Origin: Meghimatium bilineatum
Lineage: Eukaryota; Mollusca; Gastropoda; Stylommatophora; Philomycidae
DNA length: 64,000 bases
Reading direction: 5' to 3'
NCBI GenBank assembly: GCA_034231615.1
Contig: CM067316.1
Span: 30,371,714 to 30,435,713, forward strand
Shown here: one piece after another, positions 11,506 to 22,179 of the stretch
How positions within the stretch are numbered: position 1 is the first letter of the stretch
How the letters are laid out: each line of letters starts with the position of its first letter
The notes under the pieces: generated by a model
Told to the model about the DNA's origin: nothing
Databases searched by the model: none
The model's input: the letters and a program-made list of their open reading frames with translations, nothing else
Position numbers and translations under genes: made by a program

Positions 11506-11633
11506 ATGTGTTACGCAGAGTGCTGGACTGATCAAAGAATGATTGTTTCAAATTTCAGCCGTCAGGTAGGCATGGATGACGTCATCAGGGTAAGAGACGA
11601 CAAAAAAAAATTGTAAACATCTACAAATTAAAG

Positions 11634-12045
11634 TTAGAAAGCCACAAAAGCCACAGATAAGAGACAAGACTCCTTTGAAAACAAATGCCTACGTACCATT
11701 CTGAATGTTAAGTGGAGTGACTTTAAATCTAACACTATTATAAAGCAAACAAACCTATATATCTTCCTTCATTAGACAAAGGCGTTGGACTTACATCGGC
11801 CATGTTCTCAGAATGAACAGTCTAAGAATTCCCCAGCAGGCACTATATCGGGTGCCACCGGGAGTAAGAAGAAGAGAAAGACCTAGAGAAACTCTACGAA
11901 GAACCATTAATAGAGAAGGCATGTCAATGAACCTAAACAACACGCAACAATTGAAAGACCTGGCAACACAAAGACAGAAATGGAAAGCTATGGTTTCTGC
12001 CCTACTCGCCGCCTATGGCCCTGGAGGAACATAACATAACATAAC
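11634..12045 (+). mobile_element. LINE 3' fragment with (ATAAC)n tail
   Basis: It encodes the pol C-terminus: SFENKC and TILNVKWSDFKSN (about 11670-11735), RRWTYIGHVLRMNSLRIPQQ (about 11771-11830), RERPRETLRRTINREG, and MVSALLAAYGPGGT at the end. It finishes in three ATAAC-like repeats at 12029-12045. Imperfect copies of AACATCTACAAATTAAAG flank it (11616-11633 and 12046-12065), consistent with a target duplication. A sister copy sits at 32602-33098 on the minus strand. The type is RTE/CR1-like; the clade is uncertain. Confidence 0.75.
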
Positions 12046-12286
12046 AACATCTATAAACTGAAAAGCTCCAAAATCACAGTAAGCCTAATCATTGACCTAG
12101 AGGACAAGATAAATACGTGCATCTCGGTCAAGCAAATGTGGATGACGACTTGGACACCCTCAAAAACACTGTACACACAACCATGGCTGAAAACTTCGAA
12201 TACAAAATTCTCAAAGGCTACTTCTGATGTGATATAAATGACAAGATAATCAAAACCTACTAAATTTAGTTAATTAGTTAGTTATA

Positions 12287-12472
12287 CTGCGTTCATAAAT
12301 AAATGTCCACCGATATTTACATTTTTCTCTGTAATTACTGAGCGTATAAACTTCATATTTTGCATGAGTGAATCATTTCATAACCACGTTAAAGATTTAT
12401 GATTATTTATTATCTATATTGAGCGGTTTCATCGCAGTAGCAGCAGTCGCTATGAATGTCGTTTTTTTAGGT
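12287..12472 (+). repeat. Left terminal inverted repeat of the transposon
   Basis: It begins with GCGTTCATAAATAAATG after a TA and aligns over about 180 bp with the reverse complement of 16574-16754, at high but imperfect identity. The similarity stops near a T-run/AGGT boundary. Confidence 0.85.
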
Positions 12473-13568
12473 AGTAACTCTGTTATTGTCTGTGGAAAAT
12501 AAATTTTACAGTAATTGCATGTATAGGCGCATTGTACATCTTTCATAGCGTGGGTAAAAATGCGATATTACTAGAATAATATTTTTCTTTCGTTTCATTG
12601 AGAATATATGCAAAGAGATATAAAGTTAATAGTGATACATTCATGAAATTGTATTATTATGTAGGAAAATGTGAATTCAACAAAAACGACAACAAACACT
12701 GTACTTACCGTCGTCATCATCATATTTGTCCTAGTATGATCTATCTCAGTACTAATGTTGTTTTTCAGGAATCTTCGACGAACCATTTCCTAAGTGCGTT
12801 CTACAATTCAGAGACAATTATACTTTTCCAACATTTAATATTGTCATTACAGACCTTTCGTTTTTTAACTCTTATCAGAAATCTTTCAGTTTGATTTATC
12901 TCAGATTGACTGCGTTGTTTCAATATGTGTACTATTACATTGTTATCAAATTTCAATTTCTTCTCTCTTATCCCTAGTATTCTTTAATAATCAGATCTAT
13001 CTATATCTCTATCTATATGTTATGGCCCTTGTTTAACTTTCGTTGTTACAAGTAGAAGTGTTCTCTGCATAATTCCTCTTTATGTGCTGCTTGTGAGCAT
13101 CATGTCTGTGTTTTTTGTGTGCATGGTATGTCTCATGTTTCAATATGTTTGGCCTCTTTCTTTTTAAATTTGATTTTACAGCTAGATTTACTATTTTATT
13201 ATCGTTTTCTACACACATGTTTGGTATGGCTCTTTAGTATATTATATTACTTCTGTTCTGATAGTTCTTCCTCTTAATATAAATGTCATCGGATTTCTGC
13301 AGTTTAAATACACCAAGCAAAATCTTGGGTATCTATATCCTTGACGAATGTGATTGTTTAAATATATTTTTCTGAATACATATTTTTACTATTCTGTAGT
13401 TCTTGCATGTTTTCTTGTTAATTTCAGAGCTATCCAAATCATCCTTATATTCCATTTCTTTCTGGTTCCAATTTTAAGTGGAAATTTTGTAATACGAATA
13501 ATTATTCTTCTGTGTTGTTTCATTTATTCATATCATTTATTATATGAAAATTTTTTCCATTTTATGTT

Positions 13569-14702
13569 TCATTCAGAATCCGATGAATGGTAAAGATCGA
13601 TAATGGTAATGGGTTGAATGAAGCGTAAACCATATTTCTGCCAATATCCTTCTTCTACTTTCAATATATGGTCCTCACATTTAATCCTGAATTCTTTGTT
13701 AATGTCGGAGAGCATAGAATATGCCATTTTCTGAACATCAATAAGTTTGAAGGTATTATTTTCCATTGCCACAGCTCCTTTAATTTTAGCCCAAACAATT
13801 TCTTTTGGATGTAAATGTGAATGATACGGTATGGTAATGACGGTATGGTATGTGAATGATAATGGTAGTCTTATACATCTATGTCCATGCTCCTCTATAA
13901 TTTTATCAATGTGGAAAGTCTTCTCTCTGTGTGCATTCTTTATCAACATCAGCAACTCAGGTTTCAAGTGCATTCCAGTAAATGAAATGTTTTCTTTTCT
14001 AAGAAATATTTTAATGTCTTCCTTAGTAGACGAGGATGTAGGGATCTTATCTTCACATGCAACTACATTATGGTAAGAAGCGCTGTCCATAACCAGTCAG
14101 GAGGGTCTATCTAACGATGTAAGTACAGTCTTTTCCATACACTCCCTAAATATTTGACCATTCATTTCAGCATGCTAGTCTCGATTATCAGTAGACTTGG
14201 AAATGAACATGAGTTCACAATTTTTAAACAGTCCATTTTCTTTGCTACATGCATATGCTATTATTAATCTTTGACCTTTGCTACTTGGTACATATCTCTT
14301 AATAGTTCCATCCGTTGATTGACATTCCTTTTCATTAGTCTGGTGAGCGTTTATCCATGTTTCATCAATATATACTATATCATAATTTTCTTTCCGCATC
14401 TCCCTAATTTGACTCAAATATTTACTTCTCATAGTTACTAAATGTGGTTTTTCACAAATGACGCTCCTGCGACAAGTATATATGCGAAATGTAAATCTGG
14501 CACTCCTTACTGATTTCCATAATTTTGTTTTTGAAATGTGAATGTCGTTGGTATTTTCTAGATACGTTTTCAATACTTTTAATGTCAATTCTTCTTTGCC
14601 ATCCAAAAGCCAATTGATTGATCTCTTAATGATTTCTTCATCGACAGGCGCAAAATGAGATCCACGCCAATCATAGAAATGCAGAATATCGAAGGGTTGT
14701 AG
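13569..14702 (-). pseudogene. Tc1/mariner-superfamily transposase, two nonsense codons
   Basis: A single minus-strand frame runs from 14702 to 13569 apart from two stops, a TAG near 14176 (in RD*HAEMNG) and a TGA near 14098 (in PS*LVMD). The product would cut and paste the element at TA targets in the nucleus. Catalytic residues are visible: the first Asp in IVYIDETWIN, the second in VMDSASYH and the Glu in HPKEIVWAKIKG. The second Asp and the Glu are 94 residues apart. About 11 of these look like a local duplication (the phrase PYHSH is preceded by a similar TYHTVITI), leaving about 83. That is far more than the 34-37 of classical Tc1/mariner members and near the described DD82E group. The start is lost, probably because an upstream exon was separated by the LINE insertion. 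Confidence 0.75.
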
Positions 14703-14749
14703 TCATTGAAAGAACGTAGATACTAAAATTATAATTCAGGGAGAAAATG

Positions 14750-15840
14750 TTCTTTCTCACCATAGTCACCCAATGAAGAAAAGATTCCAGAATCTGTCAC
14801 AAGGACGGCTTAAAAGAATCAGCTTCATACACTAGGCCAAGCGTCTACGTAGACAGGTATCGGATCTGCCAGAGGTAACAATACCACTGATATCTCAACC
14901 AGAACACACCCCATGGGAAAAACTCACATGCCTACAAATGACCATACAAACAACAATAACAGGTGTGCATGGGGATGAACATCAGAATAATCTGCAGAAA
15001 AGGGTAGCATCACTTAGCTTTCTCGATGACATTTACCCAAGTGATATATAGACCAGAGTATATACAGATGGATCAGCACAGAATGCAGTAAAAAATGGAG
15101 GAAGTGGTGTATATGTAGAATACCCAGATGGCACCACTGATACCACTTGTATACCAACAGGTAATTACTGCAACAACTATGACTCTGAAGTCAAAGCTAT
15201 TTGTACCGCTGCAGAGAAACTGTTAACATTGGACAGGACCTCACACCCTATTGTAATACTTACATATGCAAAGTCAGTACTGGAGGCACTACAATCCAAT
15301 AAACTTCCAGAGTTAAAAGAGGTATTGTCCATAGTACAAAATAGACGTAGAGTTATACTACAATGGATTCCATCACACTGTGGAATAGCAGGAAATGAGA
15401 GAGCTGATCAACTCGCCAAGGAAGGTGCTAACATGCAGCAACCGGATGTACCAATCAGCTATTACCAAACGAAATCCATGATAAAGGGACAACGAAAACT
15501 TATCTCCACGGGACGACTACTACCTACTTAACAGACAAGAACAGGTCATCATATTTCGACTCAGAACTGGACACAATAGACTAAACAGCCATATGTATAC
15601 AAAATTTAAAATTGGCACAACAGCAAAGTGTAATTGTGGACAAGCCAACCAGACTTCAGAACATATCATTCAAGAATGTGCAAACTATGACACATTAAGG
15701 TGTACATACTGGCCTTCTGATACACCAATGAATGTTAAACTTTATGGTACAAAACAAGAAAACACTGCCCAATGTATACAAGAAACAACACTGCAGATAT
15801 ATACATTATTAGCGATAGAAAGAAGAAGTCTACAACATTA
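14750..15840 (+). mobile_element. RNase H LINE 3' fragment nested in the transposon
   Basis: Plus-strand coding remnants run from KKRFQNLSQGRLKRISF (about 14775) into an RNase H: VYTDGSAQNAV near 15058-15090, SEVKAICTAAEKL near 15187, then ILTYAKSVLEAL where the family has a TDS aspartate (now Tyr). The terminal IPSHCGIAGNERADQLAKEG lies at 15367-15426. A C..C..H..C zinc region (KCNCG to EHIIQEC) follows at 15627-15680. Frame breaks separate these pieces. It lies between the helix-turn-helix and catalytic parts of the transposase, so it landed inside the DNA transposon. The exact ends and target duplication were not resolved. Confidence 0.7.
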
Positions 15841-15926
15841 TTCCGTCTTCTCGATTCCTTTGTGTTCTTGACATTAGGTTTGTATTCGCTTAACCACCGT
15901 GATAGTGTTTTGTAGGATATACCCAT
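15840..15926 (-). pseudogene. Transposase N-terminal helix-turn-helix remnant
   Basis: Minus-strand MGISYKTLSRWLSEYK followed by a basic SRRRNN stretch resembles the HTH and basic linker of Tc1/mariner-like transposases. It is in the expected position upstream of the DDE part (14702-13569) but is cut off from it by the nested LINE. An intron at this place cannot be excluded. Confidence 0.55.
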
Positions 15927-16573
15927 GACATACTGTGTTCTTTTTTAGGGCTACGATGAACTATGAAATAGATTACCACGATTAGCTTCTTGTGAAACAA
16001 TATTTGTATAATCTTAGTTATATTTTTTAGTGTAACGAATTTAATTTTCATCCACACACTTATAATATACTTGTAAATGCTGCTGTATGATACACTGTAT
16101 TTCTTTTAAAAAAACACGTTATGTTGTTAATATCACAATATGAGCACCTTGTATTTAAGATTCACCTATGATAGAAATGACAATTTACTATTATTATCAT
16201 CATACATTAAACTATGAAATCTCTAAAAAAATAACCCTTACTTATATTTGCACAAATTAAAATTTCAATTTACATTCTACAATTGCGCCAAATCATGCAC
16301 GATGTGGCTTTCATAAGCAACTTGTCTTGTGAAAACAACATCAAAACACGAAATGGTACGCACCACACATTTCACGAAAATACTATGCAATCAATGATGA
16401 CGGCTTCGTATCAAATCGTGCCTTTCATTGGTTAGCAAATTCACGGTTTTCATAAGAGCCAATACATAATTGGATGGGAAAAACAACAATAAACAAATAC
16501 GACTCATTGAGAAATAATATTATAATTAATACCGTAGACCAGTCCAATATTTGTACTCGCAATAAAAAAAAAA

Positions 16574-16754
16574 AAACCTAAAAAACTGCATTCGTATCGA
16601 CTGCTGCGATAAAACCTCTCAATATAGATAATAAATAATCATAAATCTGTAACGTAGTTATGAAATGATGCACTCATACAAAATATGAAGTCTATACGCT
16701 CAGTAATTACACACAAACATGTAAATAGCGGTGAACATTTATTTATGAACGCAC
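16574..16754 (-). repeat. Right terminal inverted repeat of the transposon
   Basis: Reverse complement of the left TIR. It ends outward in GTGCGTTCATAAATAAATG read on the minus strand, with TATA at the edge. It abuts the 3' tail of the minus-strand I-like LINE at 16756-16766. Confidence 0.85.
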
Positions 16755-16755
16755 T

Positions 16756-19700
16756 ATAGTTAGTCGTCATTGCACTCCGGATAAGTCCATATATGCTTAG
16801 ATATCTCATTGAGAGTATCCGCCATTACACATTGACAGTCCCAAGTACGTCGTTGGTTGACCATTATTCTTTCTCGCCCACGAAACAGCTCATTTCTAGT
16901 AACACCACATTTCAAACCAAGCTCTCTTTTACTATCATAGAACAAGAGTCATCGCCATTTGTACAGTCATTTGTTCGTGCGTTTTCCTGTAGGACATTGA
17001 AACTGTCTGCCCGAGCCATCGCTCCACCAGCAGCCGTAGTTGGCAGCCAATATCTGTTTTTTCATTACCCGGACACCCGCATGTTCCGGCATAAAAATAA
17101 AAGTTACTTTACGCACACATGAATTCTTCACTGTATCCAGCCACTGTGCCCGAACGTACACCGAAAGAACTTTCACAATCATGCTGGAGTCTCTGAGTAT
17201 ACAGGCATGCTCGCAGACAGTCTGTAAGCACACCCATTTCAAAGCGTTGGTTAATGCCAAAATCTCCATTGTCATGCTTCTTGTCGTCTGAACGAATGCA
17301 CCAATTTTTTCTCGTATGGTCTTCCCCAACCTTTGAGCCGTGAAGGCCGAGGTACTCCTGATGTGTCTCAACCAACCCATCTGTATATATAATCATATCA
17401 CCTTCCCAGGCATTTTCGCCGATCAGAGCAAGCACCTCCGACTCGACCACTGTCTGACACTATTCCCTGCACTCTCTATTGAGTGTTATTATTACTTCTA
17501 AGGCTGTTAGACAATCTGAGGGCCCCGACTCCATTCAACACATGGTAGTACATCCTCCAATCTGCATATGCTCTGTTTAACGTCCTCTTCTCGTCTATCC
17601 ACTAACCTCTCTTAAGTCGACCGCCTTTCACTTTGATAATTTCTGGGTGTGGACAGTGTCCTTTATCTGCGGTGATTTGTAGGTAGTCCCGCGTCCTTCA
17701 GATTTGTATTGTTTGCTCTGCAGTTGGGCAATCACGTAAGTATTGCGCAGCCCGAGCTGACGTATCTCTCGTACACCCAAAAATGATTCGCATTGCCTCA
17801 TTCTGTATTATATCCAATCTTTATGTTTGAATCAGAGTCAGTGTCAGAATTGCCAGTGCCTACTTTACCACCGCCACCACCAATCTCTGACACAGTTGAA
17901 ATAGCGGCCTCTGTTCATACTGCGCAGCAGCCATAACTTTCATCCCCGCAAGACCTTTATACAAATTTACAATGATGTGGTAAACATGATCTTTGAAACT
18001 CAGTCATCGGTCCAACATAACCCCCAAGTACTTCATTGTGTTAGTTCTCTCGAGGACATCTCCTCTCAAAGTAACCGATGGCGTGGACGTGTTTACTATG
18101 TGATTATTTATAGAAAAACCATGTTATCGATGCTTTTGATGGATCAAAAGCTCCAAAATTACTACACCATTCTCCTATACGATCGAGCTCCAATGCAAAT
18201 TCTTGACGGTCGTTTCTTTATCTCTGCTCTGCCTATATATCAAGATGTATCAGCGTATGACATGGTTCTCCCTTGTCTTGCAATCTGACAGCTTATAATT
18301 TGAACAGTATACACATTAATTAGTACTGGGGACAGTGGTGCCCTTTGTGGCTGTCCTGGTTTTATGACTGTTGGTGACGCAAACAGCTTCCACACTTAAG
18401 AACAACCAGTCTCTGAAAAAGTGCCGAGGTAATCCACTTGACAATAAAAGGATTTACTTAGAGTTGCAGCCAGGAAATCCAAGGGCACACTGTTAAAAGC
18501 ATCTTCCATGTCTATTGAATTTGCACACGTCTCCATTCGTTTGTCAAAACTTTCGAAAACGATCTGCGCGACCACGAGGCATTCTGTCAAGTCTGATTAC
18601 TTGGACGATAGCCTCCCAACGTTGATGGTAGTCTGTTATTCTTTTCTAGATGTAGGGACAATTTTCACGTAACAATCTTTTCTAATAACTTGCGGATCGT
18701 ATTATGTATGGTTATGAGCCTGAAACCCTGTATTTTTGCATGGCTCTTGCCAGGTTTGTGTAGTGGAATCAAGTAACTATACAACACATCTTTTTCTAAT
18801 GTGAAATTCACTAGGTTCTTGTTGAACAACATTGCCAGCTCCGTAAAGTGCTCGTCTGACCTTCCTCTGAGATCTTCAGATCCTGGCGCATACTTTATTA
18901 ATCTCTTCAGTACGGCTGTAATATCTTCAAGTGTAATTACATTATCGCTTTCCATCACTAGCTTATTGCGCATGTATGTGACTGTTTTCAGGATTTCATT
19001 GCAATTCTCGAAGTTCCTCTGATAAAAGTGTGCCTTGTAATGAGCCAGCAGTGCTGCATTCTTATACCAATCTGTCTTCTGCCATACTAAGTCTGTACTT
19101 TGAAAATTGGGGATTGTTAAACGATTCTTTGGGTCGTTCATTGATTTATGCTGGCGCCAGAACAGTTTTAGTAATTTTTCGTTTGGAATCTCATGACACA
19201 AGTGTTCCCATTTTTTTCCTTTCGCAGATTTGGCGATATCTTTAAACTGTTGAACCCTGTCGTCTTTGGTCTGATTCAATTGTGGAACAAGATCTCGTTG
19301 TGCGGTCGCTTTTTTCTTAATTCCCCCCTCTGCAACTACGATACATTTGCCCCTCTGCAATTGCGCTCTTCCATGCACATGGGAATTCATCATTCCACCA
19401 GGGGGGGGGGGGGGTTGATTCAAGCCATGTGTCATGGTAGCGTGTTCCCTATGTTTTTCCTTCATAATACTGTTTATGATGGACGACCCGTTGCGACCAT
19501 ACTGGAAGTATTTAACTCTAGCTCTCTGTTGTTCACTTTTTCTTTTCTCCACCAACAAGACACATGGCAAATGGTCACTGCAGTGATGCCCCAGTACATC
19601 CCATCTACATATGGGTACGATATCAGCTGTCACTAAACCGAAGATGATTGCACTGTCGTCGTCGCCATCCCTAGCAGCCAACCGTGTCATACGCCAGTCG

Positions 19701-20024
19701 TTTATGCATACTAAATATCAGTCAAAGCCTCCTCAAGATTTCTTCCATGTTGATTAGAGACAGTATTTCCCCAAGATCTACTTTTAGCATTGAAATCCAA
19801 GCAGAAAATGACTTCTCTTTCTTCCTTTACTATCTCACCTAGAGATTTTCAGCCCTGCACATTCAGCCTGGCATTACACGCTGACGAGCACGAAATGGTG
19901 CTGTACGTTTGATAACCTGACAGCTTGCAGCTGAATGCCATCACTATTCCATTCAAAAATATCTATCTCGACAGCGTCAATGCTTTCTCGTACAAGAAAT
20001 AGTTGCCCACGGTGTCGCCTATTG
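16756..20024 (-). pseudogene. I-like LINE pol pseudogene (endonuclease to RNase H)
   Basis: The order on the minus strand is as follows. An endonuclease starts near 20020 (RRHRGQLFLVRESIDAVEID), continues with DFNAKSRSWGN near 19790 and CSDHLPCVL near 19590. The RT N-terminus (19330-18665) is colinear with the 708-3311 protein (FKDIAKSAKGKKWEH, IPLHKPGKSH). RT motif A reads SIDMEDAFN near 18510. Motif C reads SYADTS near 18260, so the second Asp is lost. RNase H follows at 17440-16967 (IYTDG, MTMEILAL, PEHAGVR). The end is PECNDD and then a stop inside the CTAA tail. A G-run at about 19400 and several stops show decay. It is not functional. Confidence 0.8.
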
Positions 20025-20270
20025 AAAACCTACTAAAGAGAAAACATCAAGTTTAGAGAAAATATCAAAACGACTCATCTTGAACATAAAAAACAGCATA
20101 TTGAACAAGATGCCAAAGTTTTCAAGAAACGCTCCAACATATGCAAAACCCATGGCTCAGTGTCAAAGCAGATGAGACCCAGACCTACGATATAATGAGC
20201 TATTTCAAACACTTCTGCGATACATTACGGAATTTCCGAAATCTTACACCACATACACATACACACATAC
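20025..20270 (+). mobile_element. Right part of the RTE-like LINE, endonuclease-RT linker
   Basis: It resumes after the 13-bp duplication with NLLKRKHQV, then KTAY, then HMQNPWLSVKADETQTYD and IMSYFKHFCDTLRN (about 20132-20235). These match the conserved linker of RTE pols, in which this segment precedes the RT. It runs into a TA microsatellite at about 20272-20312, and no RT is seen after that. Confidence 0.65.
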
Positions 20271-20273
20271 ACC

Positions 20274-20320
<47 letters not shown>

Positions 20321-20384
20321 AATAGAAGTTCATAAATGATACGCACACACGTATGCAACAAAACAAAACATGCTCTCACACACT
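20271..20384. repeat. (TA)n and CA-rich microsatellite
   Basis: About 40 bp of TA at 20272-20312, followed by ACACAC-rich sequence. No gene seen. Confidence 0.85.
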
Positions 20385-21396
20385 CCCGGTTGATTGGTTT
20401 GTTGGTTGCTGATCTAGCGGCCCATGGGCTAATGCTCTTTAACCCAATGACATTGTGTGATATATGCATTGTTAGCTGTTTTTTTTTCATATAATATATT
20501 TATCTCGCCCTGGAGGGAGAAGCATTTTCCTGATGTCCTCCAGCGCTGGGCATTTAAAAAGGTGGTGGTCAACAGTTTCATAGGGATGTGTGCACATGGA
20601 ATGTGTTGTAGTTGTATTCTGTTCAGGTCACTGTTAAGCTGTACATGTTGTGTGCGCAGTCTGAAGATGATACTCTGGTCTTTCCTTTCCAAGAGGTTGA
20701 TGTTGTTTTTAGAATTTGGGCTGGTCATATATTTATAGATTTTCCTCCCAGTGTTTCCCATGGCCCATCTATTCATCCAATTTTCTTTGTTCACAGATTT
20801 CAACATCATTTTAACTGTTTGCATGGTTGTTTGTGTATATGGCTGTTCTTGTTGTGCTCCCATCTTTGCTAGTCGGTCTGCCTTGTCATTGCCAGGTTTG
20901 TTTGAATTGTGTGGCCAGGAATTCACTGCATAACAATTCTGACTTCATAAGATGTAAGCAGCTGGTTTGCATGGTGATATATTTCAAATAGCTCAGGTTC
21001 ACAGTGTCCATCACATTCTAGTGCTAGAAGAGCAGACATAGAATCTGTAAAAATCACAATGTTTTGGACTTTTGTTGGAAAGGCATTAAATATGGTTTTC
21101 AGGTGGTACAAGGCACCTTCTAGTGCTATCTCAGCTTCATAGTTAGAAGATATCTCCCAACAAGCATCAAACAACCCATCAGATGTTTTGTCTGGATATT
21201 CTATATAGACACCATCACCTGCTTTGATGGTGCCTTTAAAAGCAGACTCATATGTATAGAAATAGATCCATTGTTCTGGGTAGTGTCTATTGTTTTTCTG
21301 TGTTGTTTTCATAAGACTTACTGGGTCGAAACTTTTCGTTGCATTATCTCTTAATTGTGTCTTGATTTCCGGTAATTTAAAACTTGCGTGTGATGG
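20385..21396 (-). pseudogene. RNase H LINE 3' end, minus strand
   Basis: The minus-strand frame from 21396 reads KLPEIKTQLRDNATKSFD and then an RNase H: FYTYESAFKGTIKAGDGVY (the family's first Asp is here Tyr), YEAEIALEGALYHLK with the Glu, and IVIFTDSMSALLALE with the Asp. After a stop near 20930 the frame continues with KPGNDKADRLAKMGA. The C-terminal zinc region is degraded (IPCAHIPMKLLTT). The element ends near 20385 in a CAAC-rich 3' tail. It relates to the LINEs at 7.2-10.6 kb and 14.75-15.84 kb more than to the I-like family. A SINE-like unit interrupts its upstream side at about 21397. Confidence 0.7.
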
Positions 21397-21545
21397 TAAT
21401 GCAAACTAAGATAAACAAGTTACAAGGAATACCTAACTATGAACAAATCTAGATAAAAAGGTATATAAGAAATATGCAATAAAACAAAACATGGCAATTT
21501 TCCTTCGTTGCGGTCATATTGGGACAATTTTCAACCGAGGCGACG
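21397..21545 (-). mobile_element. Small SINE-like unit, copy of the 28852-29079 insert
   Basis: Read on the minus strand, about 135 bp align with the 28.9-29.08 kb insert. Shared words in order include GTCCCAATA, GGAAAATTG, TTATATACCTTTTTATCTAG, CATAGTTAGGTATTCCT and a common 3' end TTGCATTAC. It lies inside the RNase H LINE. No target duplication was resolved for this copy. Confidence 0.65.
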
Positions 21546-21574
21546 TCCGATCTCGTGTGTAAATATTGTATGTT

Positions 21575-22175
21575 GTACTGGCATTATATTGCTGGGAAGT
21601 CTGTGGATTTTCGGCCCTCCCCGGGCCAGAGCCAGAGAGTAACTATCACACCACTAGGAAGGTAGGTTTCAACCTATGCACTGCTCCGAGACACTGCAGC
21701 CAAGATAGGGTTCACTGTGCTCATTCCCCGCCACCAATTGAATGCTGGTTAAGCGGTACTCTTTATTGCTCCAGGCATGCAACCAAATGTTCAAGTCGAA
21801 AGGATCGTCACGTCCTGAGTCACTGTGCACTTATGATGGACATCAGCCATCACAACAGTGCTGCCAGTTTCCTCTTCCCCAGTGCTGCACAGTACATCTC
21901 TGGCTCCCTCCCAACCACAGAGGGTGCATGCATATATACATGTACAAAATTAAAAGGTACAAAATACATTGGAAAAAGAAAAAAAAATATGAGAAGCATA
22001 ATTGTATAGATGACGTGCCATGAAGCTTCTATAGAAAGATAACCTCAATATTACGGTATGTCATCTACTAATGTATTCTGTTACATTGATGGTTTGTCTA
22101 GTGAGCCATCGGTGATACCCACAGACGCAACCACATGCAAACACACACTCATATATATATATATATATATATATA
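21575..22175 (+). mobile_element. Interspersed repeat, unsplit copy
   Basis: Counterpart of the split repeat at 524-3790. It runs from TTGCTGGGAAGTCTGTGG through CCACCAATTGAATGCTGG and GCATAATTGTATAGATGACG to CACAGACGCAACC and a terminal (TA)n at 22150-22178. A long open frame across it (21566-22009) is not conserved as protein and is judged an accident. The 83-88 bp AAGCATAATTG...GTATGTCAT segment also recurs at 23713-23800. Confidence 0.7.
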
Positions 22176-22179
22176 TACT

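Larger units (their letters stand above)
10795..12264 (+). mobile_element. Left part of an old RTE-like LINE (endonuclease and linker), twice interrupted
   Basis: [20 protein letters not shown] and then GKHGVDKCN (10795-10890) match the GDFNARVG..W / HG..KCN block of RTE-type endonucleases. TDHVITRKNDTRYARVTKDV follows near 11021-11080, and AECWTDQRMIVS at about 11516-11551 continues the same domain after an insertion. The linker NIYKLKSSKI...LKGYF runs at 12046-12230 after a second insertion. The element stops at 12264 and resumes at 20025, where NLLKRKHQV continues the frame. It is the oldest layer of the 10.8-20.3 kb nest. Confidence 0.75.
12287..16754 (-). mobile_element. Tc1/mariner-like DNA transposon with long TIRs
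   Basis: Inverted repeats of about 180 bp (12287-12472 and 16574-16754) bound a 4.47-kb unit with TA at each outer edge. The outer flanks are the two halves of the LINE tail, so the target was a TA in a CTAA-type repeat. On the minus strand it carries a helix-turn-helix remnant (15926-15840) and a DDE transposase pseudogene (14702-13569). A LINE fragment (about 14750-15840, plus strand) separates them. The 12473-13568 and 15930-16570 interiors are AT-rich and show no other gene. Confidence 0.8.
12265..20024 (-). mobile_element. I-like LINE (minus) containing a nested DNA transposon
   Basis: The perfect 13-bp duplication AAAACCTACTAAA at 12252-12264 and 20025-20037 bounds this insertion in the RTE-like host. 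LINE sequence occupies 20024 down to about 16756, plus a 22-bp stub of its (CTAA)n-type tail at 12265-12286. The two are separated by the Tc1/mariner-like transposon. Without the transposon the element is about 3.3 kb. It is 5'-truncated inside the endonuclease and its coding region is broken. Confidence 0.85.

Noticed and set aside
11520..11615. Continuation of the 11-kb I-like LINE past CPVC into QYLMCYAECW
   Set aside because: The 14-bp duplication shows that the LINE ends at 11505. AECWTDQR belongs to the interrupted RTE endonuclease.
13033..13218. 61-codon minus-strand frame rich in Lys/His/Asn
   Set aside because: Low-complexity reading of AT-rich interior sequence of the DNA transposon. 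No homology recognised.
18665..19690. 341-codon frame with a proline run as an independent gene
   Set aside because: Its two halves are the endonuclease end and RT start of the I-like LINE. The prolines come from a G-run indel.
21566..22009. 147-codon open frame as a host gene
   Set aside because: The inverted copy at 3369-3722 gives a similar peptide only because the DNA is the same repeat. No domain, and the ends differ.
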